Below, piece after piece: positions 11,920 to 24,142 of a stretch of DNA of 64,000 nucleotides. The position numbers and the translations under genes are program-made. Source of the stretch: Polytrichum commune (Eukaryota; Streptophyta; Polytrichopsida; Polytrichales; Polytrichaceae); NCBI GenBank assembly GCA_950295325.1, contig OX485807.1:24399666-24463665 (forward strand), written 5' to 3'. The notes under the pieces were generated by a model. It saw only the letters and a program-made list of their open reading frames with translations. It did not search any database and was not told the origin of the DNA. Each line of letters opens with the position of its first letter. The first letter of the stretch is position 1.

Positions 11920-14309
11920 TCTTCACATGCCATGTGTTGGGTACTACAAGCTTGTCTAGTACGCACTTCTTTTTGTTGTCACTTACACAACGTTTGATGT
12001 CATCTAGGTAAAACCAAAACTTGTACTCCACATTGTTCGTGGAGCGGTACTCCTTCTTCAATCCCTTGTACGTAGAAGCAGGGATGCCATGTTTGCCAAT
12101 TCCGACTTTGGCATTGCACAAAAACCATGTATTGGCTTGCATCGCACAACGTCTTTTGGCAGAGTTGGGTGGCAATCTTGCAATATGCCAATGGGAAGAA
12201 GGGCAATTAGTCTCTAATACTGATGTGTTATGTGCCACACCTTGTTCTACAAAATTCAAGGATTCCTTATGCATGCCGTTTTAACCCTAGTGTTAGGGTG
12301 AGGAATCAAATAATTCACTTTATCAAGCCGATGTGAGTCGCAATCCGCACATGATGGCACATCAAGATTTCGTTTGGTGGATCCAAACATCTCAGACCCC
12401 TCCAAAGCACAATCCCTAGTATTGAAATCTTCCGGCCCTAAATATGGCTTCATGGCATTTGCTAGTAGCTTCAGATCTCCACACCTGGTAGCAACCTTCA
12501 ATTTCAAAGACGTGGAATCAAGACCTTTACCAGTAAAACCACCTCTCAACCACGATCTATAATTTGCAATCTGCATGAATGTGCAAATCAAATCATCCAC
12601 TATCGCTTCATATAGACAAGTCATCTTGTTTCCAGAGTGTTGGAGTCATTTGTTGTGCATTGTTTTTGCAAGGTTACACGTTGGCATTTCTACGTGTTCA
12701 TCCATAGTCATATCCTACAAACATTACACAAATTATAATAGATTATGTATATATATATATCATGAATACTCAAAATTTAAGAACATTGAAAAATACATAG
12801 TGGCAATGCACTGACAAGAATTATATGACCACCCCATTGCTTATAATGGAAATGCCAGGATCCCAACCACTCAGAGAGTCTGAGAATGCCTTATTCTGTG
12901 GCAACTCCGGATGACAACAACCGTGAACGAATGACATGATATTTAGTTTCAGCTTCATCCATTGTCTCCGCGTCTTTGTAATCTTTGCATAGTTGCTTAT
13001 GCTAAAACTACAAAGATGCCTTGATATACTTCTGCATCACCTTATCCAAGTTTTGCGACCAATGAAAAAGACAAGGGTGCTCACAACCCACCATTGGTAG
13101 ACTTGGGTCACCTCCACCATATATCTTCCCAACCGCATTCAAATTTGTCTAAGCATTGTCCGCCATAAACCCTTGAAATTCATGATTGACATTCAATTCT
13201 CCACCATGATGAAATTCAAGTATTCCTAAAAGAGACTTTAAGTTGGGCCATCTTCAGATTGCATGTCACAACAATGATCAACACCTTATAGTACTTGCTA
13301 TCGTACACATGACACGCAAGGGTGGTCCAGTCTTTCAGGCGTTTGACATGGTCAAAAATTATTCATGAATTCTCCATATCTCCTCCCACATGCATATACT
13401 TAATAAGATTCACACCACTCCCCGAAAGATCTACTAACATTTTGAAGACAAATACTTTGTCCTTGGACTGCCCCGGGAATCTACTTGCATGGACGTACTT
13501 AAAACCCGAATGGTCTTTGAGTGCCATGATACTATCCATCGTATCCATTCCGCTACGAACAAAATGCTTTGAGCCCAATACAAAGTTACGACAATTTGGA
13601 GATACAAGAGTATTGAATTTATCCATAACGATCTTCAGGGACAAACTTGCCAAGTGATGTTCTTCACCGTTTGATGGAGATTTTAGGAGGTAATCTACTA
13701 GGAATTGTTTGTTCGTTGTCATTATTATAGCAGAGTTTTGGCAATGGGTGTATTAATGACCTCATTGGCAACGCATTGGTGTGCAATGTCCAAATATTCA
13801 TGGCATGTCCCATTGGATAGAAAGTGGTCATGCATGTCTAGATAAATACAAGTCCTAGACATTTCAAAAGATGTGGAGTGCACATATATTATGCGAACAT
13901 GGCACAAAGCTATGCATACAGGTGTTAAACAACAAACCTTACATTCCAATCTGGACTTCTCAAGGGCAACAACATCCACAAAGAATGGGATACGAGTTGA
14001 AATGGCACATTCAGTGTTGTTACGTTTGCTTGCATTGCGATGCATGTAATCATAAAATTCATTAGAGCTTTGGAGATGACCTGCACAAGTAGAACGCCTA
14101 AAGGAAAATCCAAAATCGTTTTGAATATATATGGTTTGGTGGTGCACCAAGAGTGTCCATCGCACATCTTGTCCATACCATTCATCGAACAACCATAGGC
14201 ACTTGGACCTCCAAGTGCCTATGGTCAATCCAAACAAAACGTCACCATCAAAAAAGAATGACAAGTATTTGACATCTTGCACCTCTATGTTGTCAAAATC
14301 GAAGGACAT
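11920..14309 (-). pseudogene. Transposase-like gene relic (MULE-type candidate), cut by CACTA end
   Basis: Consecutive minus-strand frames read in order: 14309-13725 (194 codons, ATG start), 13722-13363 (119 codons), further broken segments, 12624-12256 and 12274-11925. Recognisable stretches include HDHFLSNGTCHEYLD, KHFVRSGMDTMDSIMALKD, a frame reading ...FMADNA, and FHWSQNLDKV. These look like the D-containing core and later helical region of a MULE-like transposase family, but this is judgement by eye. At least one frameshift (between 13725 and 13722) and many stops show it is dead. Its 3' part runs directly into the CACTA terminus at 11919, so the insertion truncated it. Confidence 0.45.
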
Positions 14310-14680
14310 AAGAACTAATTTGGATTTTTTTCCTAAACTTTGTTTGTTTCAATGCGTTGACAATATTCATACCCACTAATGAAGAAAAATGGTGTAGCGG
14401 AGGACTTTGTGATGGTGAATCATGGTGTGCCACACTCATGTACAAAAGACTGCAAGAGGATTTTAGGAAATCCATAAGGGGTTTTGAAGGGGTGGAATCT
14501 CTACTTCCAAATGGAAATGGTGATGTATCAAAAGAGGTCAACAACAACACAAATGTCATCTTCAAAATCCGAGAAATCTAATACAATACATCAATGGGTT
14601 TCAATTTAACAGTGGCGACACTTCGAATTTGAACAGTGGATGTGTCAGATTTATTTGTCAAAATTAGTTGTAGTTGGAAT

Positions 14681-15800
14681 GTTCACTTCATGATTGTTGT
14701 GTGCTTCAAAATGTGAATCAATAAGTTTCAAGGTTGAGGCTTAAAGCTTGGAGCTTCAAGCTTCAAAAATTTCTTGAAGGTTGAGGGGATGGATTTCATC
14801 ACCTCCCCCTTCCCTTTAGTCTTATAGGGTGAGGCAAAAAGGAGTATAATTCCCACAAAAATTATGAAAGAAAAAGCAAGAAAAAATCCCAAATTTTCAA
14901 AAAAAAAAGTTTCGGTTCCAAAACAAGTTTTTTTAAAATTCAAGATTTTTTCTTGCTTCTTTTTACGCTCATTTGCTTTACCTCTTCTTGCATTTTTTGT
15001 GTATCTTGCTTGTCTTTTGGCTTGTTATGTGTGATTAGAAGTAATTGGTATGTTCACTTGATGGTTGTTGTGAGCTCCAAATTTTGAATCATGAAGCGTT
15101 AAATGTTTCTTGAAGATGGAGGGAATATATTTCATCACCTCTCCCCTCCCCTTAGTCTTATAGGATAAGACAAGACGGACAATAATGTCTACAAAAACTA
15201 CAAAGGAAAAAACAAGAAAAATTTCAAAAAATTTCAAAAAAAAAGAGTCTTGGTTTCAAAACAAGTTTTTTGAAATTTTAGGGTTTTTTCTTGCTTCTTT
15301 TTAAGCTCAATCTTTTATCTCTTCTTGCACTCGTTTGTGTACCTTGCTTGTTTCTTGTCTTGTTATGTGTGATTAGAAGTAATTGGCATGTTCACTTGAC
15401 GGTTGTTGTATGCTCCATAATTTGAATCAAGAAGCTTCAAAAGTTTTTTGAAGGTCAAGGGGATAAATTTCATGACCTCCCCCCTCCCCTTAGTCTTATA
15501 GGATGAAGCAAGACAAACAATATTTCCCACAAAAACTACAACAAAAAACAAAAAACAAAAAAATCCAAAATTTCCAAAAAGTGAGTCTTGGTTTCGAGAC
15601 AATTTTTTTTGAAATTTGTCTTGCTTATTTTTATTTTTATTTTTATTTTTACCTCTTCTTACATTTATTTGTGTGCCTTACTTAACTTTTGTCTTGTTAT
15701 GTGTGATTAAAAATAGTTGGCATGTTCACTTGATGGTTGTTATGTGCTTCAAAATTTGAATAAAAAAGCTACAAGGTTGAGATAATGAATTTGATAGTTG
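14681..15800. repeat. Large tandem repeat, units of 371, 338 and 334 bp
   Basis: The marker GTTCACTT occurs at 14681, 15052, 15390 and 15724, giving spacings of 371, 338 and 334 bp. Each unit has a TCACCTCCCC...CTTAGTCTTATAGG block, an A-rich tract, and a CTTGCTTNTTTT...TTACCTCTTCTTGCA block. Three units keep the same minus-strand open frame of 70-80 codons, with a hydrophobic stretch followed by YKTKG(R/K)GEVMK. Because the units are recent duplicates this shared frame is not by itself evidence of coding. Confidence 0.85.
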
Positions 15801-17183
15801 AGAAAATGAGCTTGAAGATTGTAGAGGATGGATTTGATGACCGCCATCTTGTACGAGAGGGGGTTTATTGCTAGATTGTTCAAGTTGCTTTTAAAAAAAA
15901 AAATCTTGAATGGTTGTTTGTTTAGGAATAATGGTTATTTAATTGGATTCAATTATGTTTGTGGTTTTAATAGTCATAAGTTGATTATTTTTCTTTGTGA
16001 TTTATATCTTAGGATAGTGGAAATGACTATAGCGGTCATCCACTACCCAATGGTTTGTTAAATGCGGAAGAAATTATGTCTCACATCCGAGATTTGTAAA
16101 ATACAAATGTCAATTTTATGATTGGAAGACTTTGTATGAAGCTGTTTTCAAAGTCAAGATTTTCAATCCCTCTTTGTCAGTTGATATTGTTGCTTGGTGT
16201 GACCAAATTTTGGAAATCAATGTCCAACTTTTGAAAAATAAATTTGTCAATGATTATAGGGAGGATTAAAGGGTGTTGTATGTGTCTTCATTTGACAAAT
16301 ATGGAAAAACTATAGATATTCAAGATGCAGACATTTAAGGAGAGCAGTGACAATCTTTCAATAAATCATTTGAAGAAATTCTTAAAAATGACAAAGATTA
16401 TGAAAGGTTTGTGGTAAAATGTTCTTTGTTTGGAAGAGTATCCATCGGGTCACAACTTGGCAACCCCATATTGATAGGCTCCATGAGAAAGATGCAGAGT
16501 GATATTACTCTGTTGATTGTATAGTGTTTGAATCAACTGGTTGAGGGACCCTTCTTCTAAATGTAATGCATGATGTAAATAAATATACTTCATGGTCCAT
16601 ACTTTTTTAATTCTTTTTTTTGTTTGTAATAATCAAATTGTAAATTCTTTTGATTTTTTTGTAATCTCTCTTAGGTGTACGAAATCAAATCATGTCAAGA
16701 CAAATTTGCTTCGTAAATTCCATCATATCCAGAGTTTTGGGATCAAGACATTGGAGGAATTTAAGGATCTTCATACCTTTGATCAATACTTCAAGTGTTT
16801 GAAAAAAGGTGGAAAGGGGATTTGGTATACCCTTACTTTGGAAATCTTCATTCAATTCCTATACAAGGTGGGTGTGGTACCATTTTTTGGACAGAATGTC
16901 TAAGTTTTAGTCTTGAAAAGTAAATGAATGATAAATTTCACTCAAGACTAGTAAAATAGTGAAGCATTAGGCACTTAGTTGCTTTGAAATGAAAACAGGC
17001 AAGTAAGTCAAAAATTTCCTTGCTACCCGTAGTACATAGGATATCATGAGACATTCAATTAACATGTGACAATTAGAAGAAGCCCTTGATATCCTAGCTA
17101 GGGTCAGTCACCACCTTTCGGAACAGGAAGATAAGAAGGAGGAGGAAGAGGACAGAAGGGGGAGAATCTGAGTTGGGACTTGC
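15801..17183 (+). other. Relic coding DNA, family not recognised
   Basis: Around 16080-16340 a plus-strand frame reads AVFKVKIFNPSLSVDIVAW and continues to FDKYGKTIDIQD with one stop, so it looks like decayed coding sequence. Another open stretch runs 16592-16903. Neither could be assigned. A gag-like or other retroelement origin is possible but unproven. Confidence 0.3.
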
Positions 17184-18620
17184 CTCTTGTGAAGAGAGTG
17201 ATTTTGTAGTCTCTCCCAATTACTGGGTGTGAAACCCTTAAGTTGCATTGTAAATCATACTTTTGAAATATATCAAATTGTAAATTCAGTTATATCATTT
17301 GTACCAGTTGTTGATGAAAGTGAAAATTGAACATCTTGTTGTTCGGGTGGAATTTGATTAAGGAGTGTGAAACTCTTGAACAAAGGAATGTGGATTTAGC
17401 TTATGAGTTGGAGACAGATTAGTCCATAATTTCTTGGACAGTCTCTTAAGATTCTGAATTCTAAAAATAAAGTTGATGTGTGGATAGTGAATGTCCCTAG
17501 TTCGGATAAGTCCAGAGAGAATCTATAATACCCTACTCTTGTGAAGGGAGTAAGGCTTAGTTGTGGGATTTTAAACTTTTGTGAAGAAACCCGTGACAGA
17601 TATTGAAATGGGAAACTGTCAATCGAGTGGGGAGCCTTTAAGAAATTATGACCCGTATCAATCAGTGTAATTTCAATTCCTTGGTGGTGTCTTACCGATG
17701 TAGGTGTGTGACAGAAGTGAAACTTTATGAAACAATTAAAAGGTCTCATATCCAATGTTAGTATTCATGACCATACCTCACAAGTGGAATGTGAAATTCC
17801 ACTGTGGGTAATTACATAATTCATTCTTGAGAATTTTGTAAGAGAAGTCTTAATGATCCTCTCGGGAAGAGAGAAAGAATCACTTACATGTTGGATAGGT
17901 CTCATAGCATTTCTCTGAGGGAACTTAAGGTGCAGGATGCGAACATTTGAGTGAAATTGAATGTGAGTGTAGAATTTAGGATTGAACTACTGTGAAAGGT
18001 TATGGCGATTTTACTTGTTAACATGAGATGTTCATGACTCATAGTGTTATTTCTCCTTGAGACAAAATGAGAATGTGTCAAGTTAGTGATGGGAATGAAT
18101 TTATGAAGTGAAATTTGAATTATGAAACAGACAAAAGAATAGAGATCTCCTTAAGGCCATGAGCAACTTAATTATTAGTATGTCTCTCAAGGTATTGTTT
18201 GATGGAATGATAAGAGGCCTATATACTGGATTTCTCCCGAGAGGGGAGTGAAATTGTTCTCATTAGTGCCTAAAAGTCCCGCGGGAAGCCGGCGAGAGAT
18301 TGGTGCGATCTTGTTGTGAACGGAAACTAGATAATCAACCCTATAGCAGATTCTGAAGTCGTCTTCTTTGCCTGACAGAGGTTACCTCAACCGAGTGAGA
18401 GAGAATAACTTTAGGATTTCATTTGAGGGTGAATCTCCTGAGAAAGGAGTGACCTCCATTAAATTAGATTTCATGTAAATCATGCTAAGTAAGTGCAAGA
18501 ACGGTGTATCCCTGCGAAAGGAATTCAGATACTTTATGAGCGTCGGGTTATCAGAGCATAGCTTTGCGCAATCTTAGGGAGAAAAGTTTCCTTTGTGTAC
18601 CCCATTCCTGTACAGAGAGT
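17184..18620 (+). repeat. Series of short CTC...GAG hairpins in noncoding DNA
   Basis: A 15-nt motif that folds on itself recurs with changed sequence: CTCTTGTGAAGAGAG (17184), CTCTTGTGAAGGGAG (17536), CTCTCGGGAAGAGAG (17859), CTCCCGAGAGGGGAG (18234) and CTCCTGAGAAAGGAG (18435). Weaker cousins occur near 17822, 18508 and 18605. Several are followed by TGA or TAA. The arms change together between copies (CTCCC with GGGAG, CTCTT with AAGAG). The surrounding DNA has no long open frame, and a TATA box follows at 18938, so this could be the U3 or leader of a retroelement. Confidence 0.55.
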
Positions 18621-18937
18621 GGAGTCCTTTCTTCGGAATTGGGAAGAGATGTTTAATGCGGACATTTCTGTTTTGTGACCCTTGTTTTACCTTATTGAAA
18701 GGAAGTGATTTTGAGTTCTCGATTGCCTATGAGATCTCATGGAAGGTGTAGCATGTGGGGATAGAGTCTGCGGGATTGTGTCACAGATTGTGAAGGTGAT
18801 CAAAGGAATTCGCTCCACAAGGCATCAGTGAGAAAGAGACGCACAACATCGGAGACGAAGCAGTCGCAAGGAAGGAGCTGCGAGCGGAAGCTAAGTCCAC
18901 TTATCCCATATCGATGGGGAGCTCCACCTAGTGCAGG

Positions 18938-18944
18938 TATAAAA
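18938..18944 (+). promoter_or_regulatory. Candidate TATA box
   Basis: TATAAAA sits in GCAGGTATAAAACC, with GC-richer DNA upstream and a CTGGTTACTGGTGACT-rich repeat downstream. No clear coding start follows before LTR E at 19731, so it may serve a noncoding or retroelement transcript. Confidence 0.4.
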
Positions 18945-20281
18945 CCTATCCCTCCACAGTGGCTAATGTGTCCAGACGCTTCCCATGACACAACAAGACT
19001 CGCTACTGGTTACTGGTGACTAGACTTGTTACTTGGAACTAAGACTGTCTACTGGTGACTCGGACTCTAGACTCTTGACGCGATACTTGCTACTAGACTC
19101 GAGTTACTGTTCTGGTCCGATTCGCTTAGGACGCTTCTCGCTTAGTTCTCGGTTCGTGGTTCTGTCACTTGTAACTAGACTTTTATCAAAATTTACTAAG
19201 TTCTAATTTTTGCAAGTATGGAAATATGCTAAGTAATATCACCATGTGTGTAATGACTAAATCTAGTTATGCTGAGGAAGTGAAAAGTTAATTCACATGA
19301 GAATAGAATTCTTATGATAATGAAGTGTTAAACCCATTTCATTACCCCTTTGAACTATCAATCGACCCTATCGTGACAAACTAAAGATACATCTGACACT
19401 CATTTAGTCTTCCCTGGGTGTTTTTCGAGTTGGAACCCTAGATGAAAAACCTGACTACAGTGGGTATTCTAATTCATGCTATGCCTTAGTATTTAAGATA
19501 TTTTTGCTAAAGATTTTTAGCTAATTTTTGTTTTTTTGTTAATGTAATGTGAGATGCCTTCTATAAACAAAAAGGTATCTCGTAAATATACTGAGAAAAA
19601 ACCTCTTCAATTAAGAACAATAAAAGGTGTTTAGGACATTATGCAGAATGCAACAAGAAAAACAGTATAATCAATTCATGAAAAAAAATTAAAAAATTCA
19701 TTGATGTTGCAAATCCATTCAATGGCCTCATGTGAGCCCAATATGGTGCCCACGAGTGTTCTTAGACCAAAGATACTACTAGGACTTAGACTTTGACGTT
19801 TGCTTTGTATTCAAAAACATAAAAAGAGTGAAGCTTGGTTTTTGGAGTGACAATTGAGTTTAAAGCTAGATAGGAATTAAGGTTACTGGTAATTCTTTGA
19901 GGTTGAATTAAGAGTTGGATAGCTAGTGGGGAAGATTAGAGTTAAGGGTGGGGTGATGATTAGTTGGTTAGTTGAGTAGTGTAGTTTAAATTAGTCCTTG
20001 GCTATTATGTAAGGCTCGTACTTGTTGGATTGGACCGGGTTAATCAAGTTTGGACCAGAGTATTGTCCATTGTGGGCACGGTGGTTAGTCGTTTTAGGGA
20101 AGAGGTCACTGTGACCTAATGAAATTCGGATCCAGGGAAACCGAAGTTCGGTGGCTGGTCCAGAAGTTCTTCTTCTTCAGGTTTTCGGGAATGCGAGAGG
20201 AGAAACTTGGTGTGTGTGTATGCTGGAGGGGAGGCATAAGGTGATGGAAGAAGAAGAGTATTTCGGCAGGTTAGGGGTTGA

Positions 20282-20368
20282 CAGGGTTGGCTATTGTGTC
20301 GTGACGGAGGGTAATCCCGGCATAATGTCGTGCCGTCACGACACGTATCCGTCACGACATTATGCCGG
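20282..20368. repeat. hAT left terminus with subterminal palindrome
   Basis: After the terminal CAGGGTTGGCTAT come GTCGTGACGG and a perfect 16-bp inverted repeat, CCGGCATAATGTCGTG at 20317-20332 with its complement at 20353-20368, with further CGTCACGAC sites between. Clustered short palindromes near the ends are expected as transposase-binding sites in hAT elements; binding itself is inferred. Confidence 0.85.
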
Positions 20369-20513
20369 ATGCTGTCTTTATCCTGACGGACTTGAATTTT
20401 TCCGATTTTTTTGTGTAATTACATTAACCCAATTCGGACACGTAGGATTTACAATGTCCACGTGTGATGACATGTCAGCAAAGTAAAGGTAAAGTGGGGA
20501 AAAATTTACTAGA

Positions 20514-20698
20514 GCCCGTCCGCCTCCCCGTCTGCCCCCGTTCCCAACCCACGTTCCCCCATCCGCTCCCGTTCCCCGCCCCGTCCCCGCCCCGTCCGCT
20601 CCCCCCCCCCTCCGTCCGCTTCCCCGTCCGCCCCCCCGTCCGTCCGTCCGTCCGCTCTCCCCCCCCCCCCCCCCCTCCCCCGTCCGCTCCCCCGTCCG
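20514..20698. repeat. C-rich CpG minisatellite 1
   Basis: Repeats of CCGTCCGC, CCCGTTCCC and long C runs with almost no A. It ends 11 bp before the transposase TATA box. Many CpG sites are kept although surrounding DNA looks CpG-poor. The complementary strand has runs of G that could form quadruplexes. Confidence 0.9.
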
Positions 20699-20708
20699 AT
20701 TCGAATAC

Positions 20709-20714
20709 TATAAA
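20709..20714 (+). promoter_or_regulatory. Candidate TATA box of the hAT transposase gene
   Basis: TATAAA in ATACTATAAATTGAGG lies directly after the C-rich array and about 230 bp before the transposase ATG. A polypyrimidine-CAG acceptor-like site (TTTGTATTTGCAG) ends 14 bp upstream of the ATG, suggesting a 5' leader intron. Confidence 0.55.
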
Positions 20715-20944
20715 TTGAGGGTTCAAGTGCCATTTTTGCCTCCACTGACATAGTGTGTCTCAAGTCTTTTGATTCTCCTTTGAGGAGTGAGGATTGAATG
20801 CGTGAGACCCGAATGCAGAGGATACTTTGTCCAATCTAGTGACTGTGAATTAGGGTTGCCCTTGTGGCACTCTTGAATAGGACCTAGTATGCGATCAAAG
20901 TTACTTGCTCTAACCTGTTTGTATTTGCAGGTTTTGTTGAAGTC

Positions 20945-23900
20945 ATGCCACGCCGAAATGATGCATGGGATCATTGGTACGAGGATAAGGGGATGGTTCC
21001 CGGTAAATCACAAAGGCAGGTTAAATGTAGGTTTTGCCCGTTCGTCATATCTTACCGAGGAAATAGAATGTTGGCCCACCTTGGTTATAGACCTCCTGTA
21101 GGGGGTGCTTGTGATGTTTCCACATGTAGGATGGTTCCCCCGCATATTAGGGTCTTGTTTGAACATTGCGGAGGCATTGTGCCCTTACATGTAGGCATTG
21201 TAAATGAGGACTCTCCAGTGCCAGATATTGTACCTCTGGAGCCTATTATAGCGGACTCCATAATTAGTGAAACAGAGCCTTTGCTTATGTCCCAATCCAC
21301 TCAACATTCTGATGTTGTGATATATGGCACACCTCCTCGTGAACTACGTCAACTCAACATAACGGAGGGATTCAATGTGTCAACAAAACAACTCCTTGAT
21401 AAAGCATGGGCAACGGCTTTTTATGAAGCTAACATTCCTTTCAACATTGTGAGACATCCTGCATTTGTTCATGCTGTGCGTGAAACTGCCCGTCATCGAA
21501 TGCCAGCCTACACACCACCATCGTACAATGCCATCCGTACGAAGTTGTTAACTAATAAAAAAGTTGACCTAGATAGGCAAGTGAAGGAGAAGCTGGGGAA
21601 TTCCGTTGACAAATATGGCGTTACACTATGTTGCGATGGATGGGACAACGTGCAAAACTGACCTCTCCTAAACGTTCTTCAATGTGGCACAAAGGGAGAC
21701 GTTTTCTTGGGTACCATTGACACCACGGGAAATCACAAGGATCATGTCTACGTTGTTGCTCAAATTCAACCATTTGTGGAAAAGGTTGGTCGACATAATG
21801 TGGTCCAAGTTTGCACCGACAATGCCCCAGTTATGGCCTCCGCTGCTCGCGACTTGATTCGAGCAAATCCCGATCTATATTTTCAAGGATGTGCTGCACA
21901 TTGCCTAGATCTCCTCTTAGAAGATTGGGGGAAGGAGGAATGGGTGAAAAAGTTGGTAAAAAAAGCGCGCCATATTTGTGTATTTGTTAAAAACCATCAT
22001 GCTTCTCAAGCTATATTCCGGAGGTTGTCACCAAATCTCTCACTCCGCCTACCTGTAGAGACCCGTTTTGCAACGAACTTCATCATGATAGAACGTCTTC
22101 TCCAAGTACGCAATGCTTTGGAAAGAATGGTGGTTGACGAGGATTGGCCTACTCTAATGCGTGATATGAGGAGGACATCTCGCACCTCTTACATGAAGGG
22201 CTCTGCTGTGCGAAGCTTTATACGTTCTGATGGATTCTGGAACACGTGCAAAAATTTCTTGTATATGGTGATCCCGGTTGTTAAAGCTCTTCGTGTATTT
22301 GATGGCAAGGCGCCTGCAATGGGAATGGCTTGGAGGGTCATGCATGATTTACAAACCCATATTCGTGGATTCAGTAAACCTCCATTTCGCTTAAGCCCTG
22401 AGCTTGCTGCAAATGCTATGCTAACGTTTCAAAATAGATGGAGGTTGATGTTGAATGATCTACATTGGGCTGGAGCGATGTTAAATCTGCTTCTACGTGG
22501 TTGGGCCCCACTCCATAAGGATGACAATTCGAGGACAATCCTAAATCGAGTTCTTCGCAGGCTTGCTCAAGATGAGGACACTTATGTCCAAATCCTCCAC
22601 CAGTACCAAGATTTCCTTGAAAATCGAGGGCCTTTTGCTGATTCTACTGACCCAAGCGTGCATGCCGCACCTCTCCATGAATGGTGGGATGCAATGGGAG
22701 GTGGAGCTAAAGCCCTCCAAACAATAGCAAGACGTATCCTTGCACAAGTATGTTCCGCATCCGCATGTGAACGCAATTGGAGCATGTACTCATATGTTCA
22801 CAACAAGAATCGCAATCGCTTGAAGCATAGTCGTGCCGAGGACCTCGTCTACATATATACCAATAGTAGGCTCATTTGCCATCGGAGGGGCCCAAGACCT
22901 GCGCAATGGTACAAATTGAATGAGGTCCATTCTGACGATGACCTTGACGAAGAAGATGACAACGAAGATGACGTGGATCCAAATGATAGGGCCGGAAATG
23001 ATGATGACAACAATGTTGATGACATCGACTTTGATTTGGATGACCTCGATTCCGAGAATCATGATTTAGAAGATGAGGATGGCCATGGTGGTGATGGAAA
23101 CCTTGGGGTGTTTGATTTTGATGAACCGGATGTCCCCCAACATAACGACGGAATGCATGACGATCATGAGGGGTCTATTGGAGGACCGCCTTTTGAAACT
23201 CTCCACACTGGACAAGGGTTTCGCCCTGACCATAATGTTGCTATGGGGGCAAGTGAGAATGTAGGAATTGAAGTAGATTCCTTGCAACCTCGGAGCGATT
23301 CTCTTTCTTTTGGTGAAGGTGACAATGTACTACCCGCAAATGAGCCAACGCACGTTCAACATGATCCACTTCCAGCCCGAGTACATTCTGAATCCATGGA
23401 CGCCTCCCTCATATCCAACCATCGTATAGAAGATCAAACGCCCAATGTTCTTGAAATACCTACAACTCGATTCCGTGTTCTTCAAAGAACTGCATCCACC
23501 TCTACGGTGCAAGTGCATGCACAAGGTCAACGTCGTCATCTCACTCGAAGTATTGCCAATACTTCTAGATTGGGTGTTTCACGTGCAACTGCGGTGGGTG
23601 CTACTTTGGTTGCTATACACAATGTTTTAAGAAATGTTACTACAGAGGTGTCACGTCGTCAATCTGTTCGTCGACATGTTGTTGAGAACATACCAATTGC
23701 AATTCCATCCGCATCAGTTTTACTTCCACACAGTCAATCCAATGGAACATGTGGACTTGGAGTTGGAGGCGGAAGTATAACGGGGGATGTTTTTATAGAT
23801 GGAAGTAGAGATGAAGTGCACTCAAGTCGTGGTACGGGTGGAGGGCGTCTGAGAACTACGAGAGGTGTCAAACGTACTAGGAAGAGGTATCAGGGAAGAT

Positions 23901-24142
23901 CGCTTCCGTTTACTGCTGAAGACTACAATGAAAATGAGGGTAGACCACATCTAGATGAAAATGGCATACAAGATGCAGAGGGCTCCCGGCCGACCAAGAA
24001 GATAATTTTCTCACAACGTGACCGAGAGTTGCATCTTCGGAGCGCGACTCCCCAAACGGATGATGATTGCAACACAGACGAGTCTGAAGAGGACCCAAGA
24101 TGTGTCGAAGCAAATGATCCCACAGTATGGATTCGAACGTAA
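20945..24142 (+). pseudogene. hAT transposase with BED finger, one premature stop
   Basis: One frame of 1,065 codons from ATG to TAA, broken only by TGA at 21659-21661 (codon 239). The N terminus has a BED-type zinc finger (VKCRFC and, later, a His). Next is a DUF659-like catalytic region with CCDGWDN (residue about 230), VCTDNAPVM (about 290) and the CAAHCLDLLLEDW segment (about 320), then the hAT C-terminal dimerisation motif SASACERNWS and NRNRLKHSRAEDL (about 600-640). The three acidic catalytic positions (two D, one E before RNW) are present. Beyond residue 655 a tail of about 400 residues follows, starting with long Asp/Glu runs, which is unusual because hAT proteins normally end soon after the dimerisation motif. 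The stop fits a CGA to TGA change at a CpG. The frame is otherwise intact, so inactivation looks recent, unless the stop is a sequencing error. Confidence 0.9.

Noticed and set aside
21659-21661. TGA in the transposase as recoding or RNA editing
   Set aside because: No supporting context is visible; a CpG transition is the simpler reading, and the other cargo genes are also broken.
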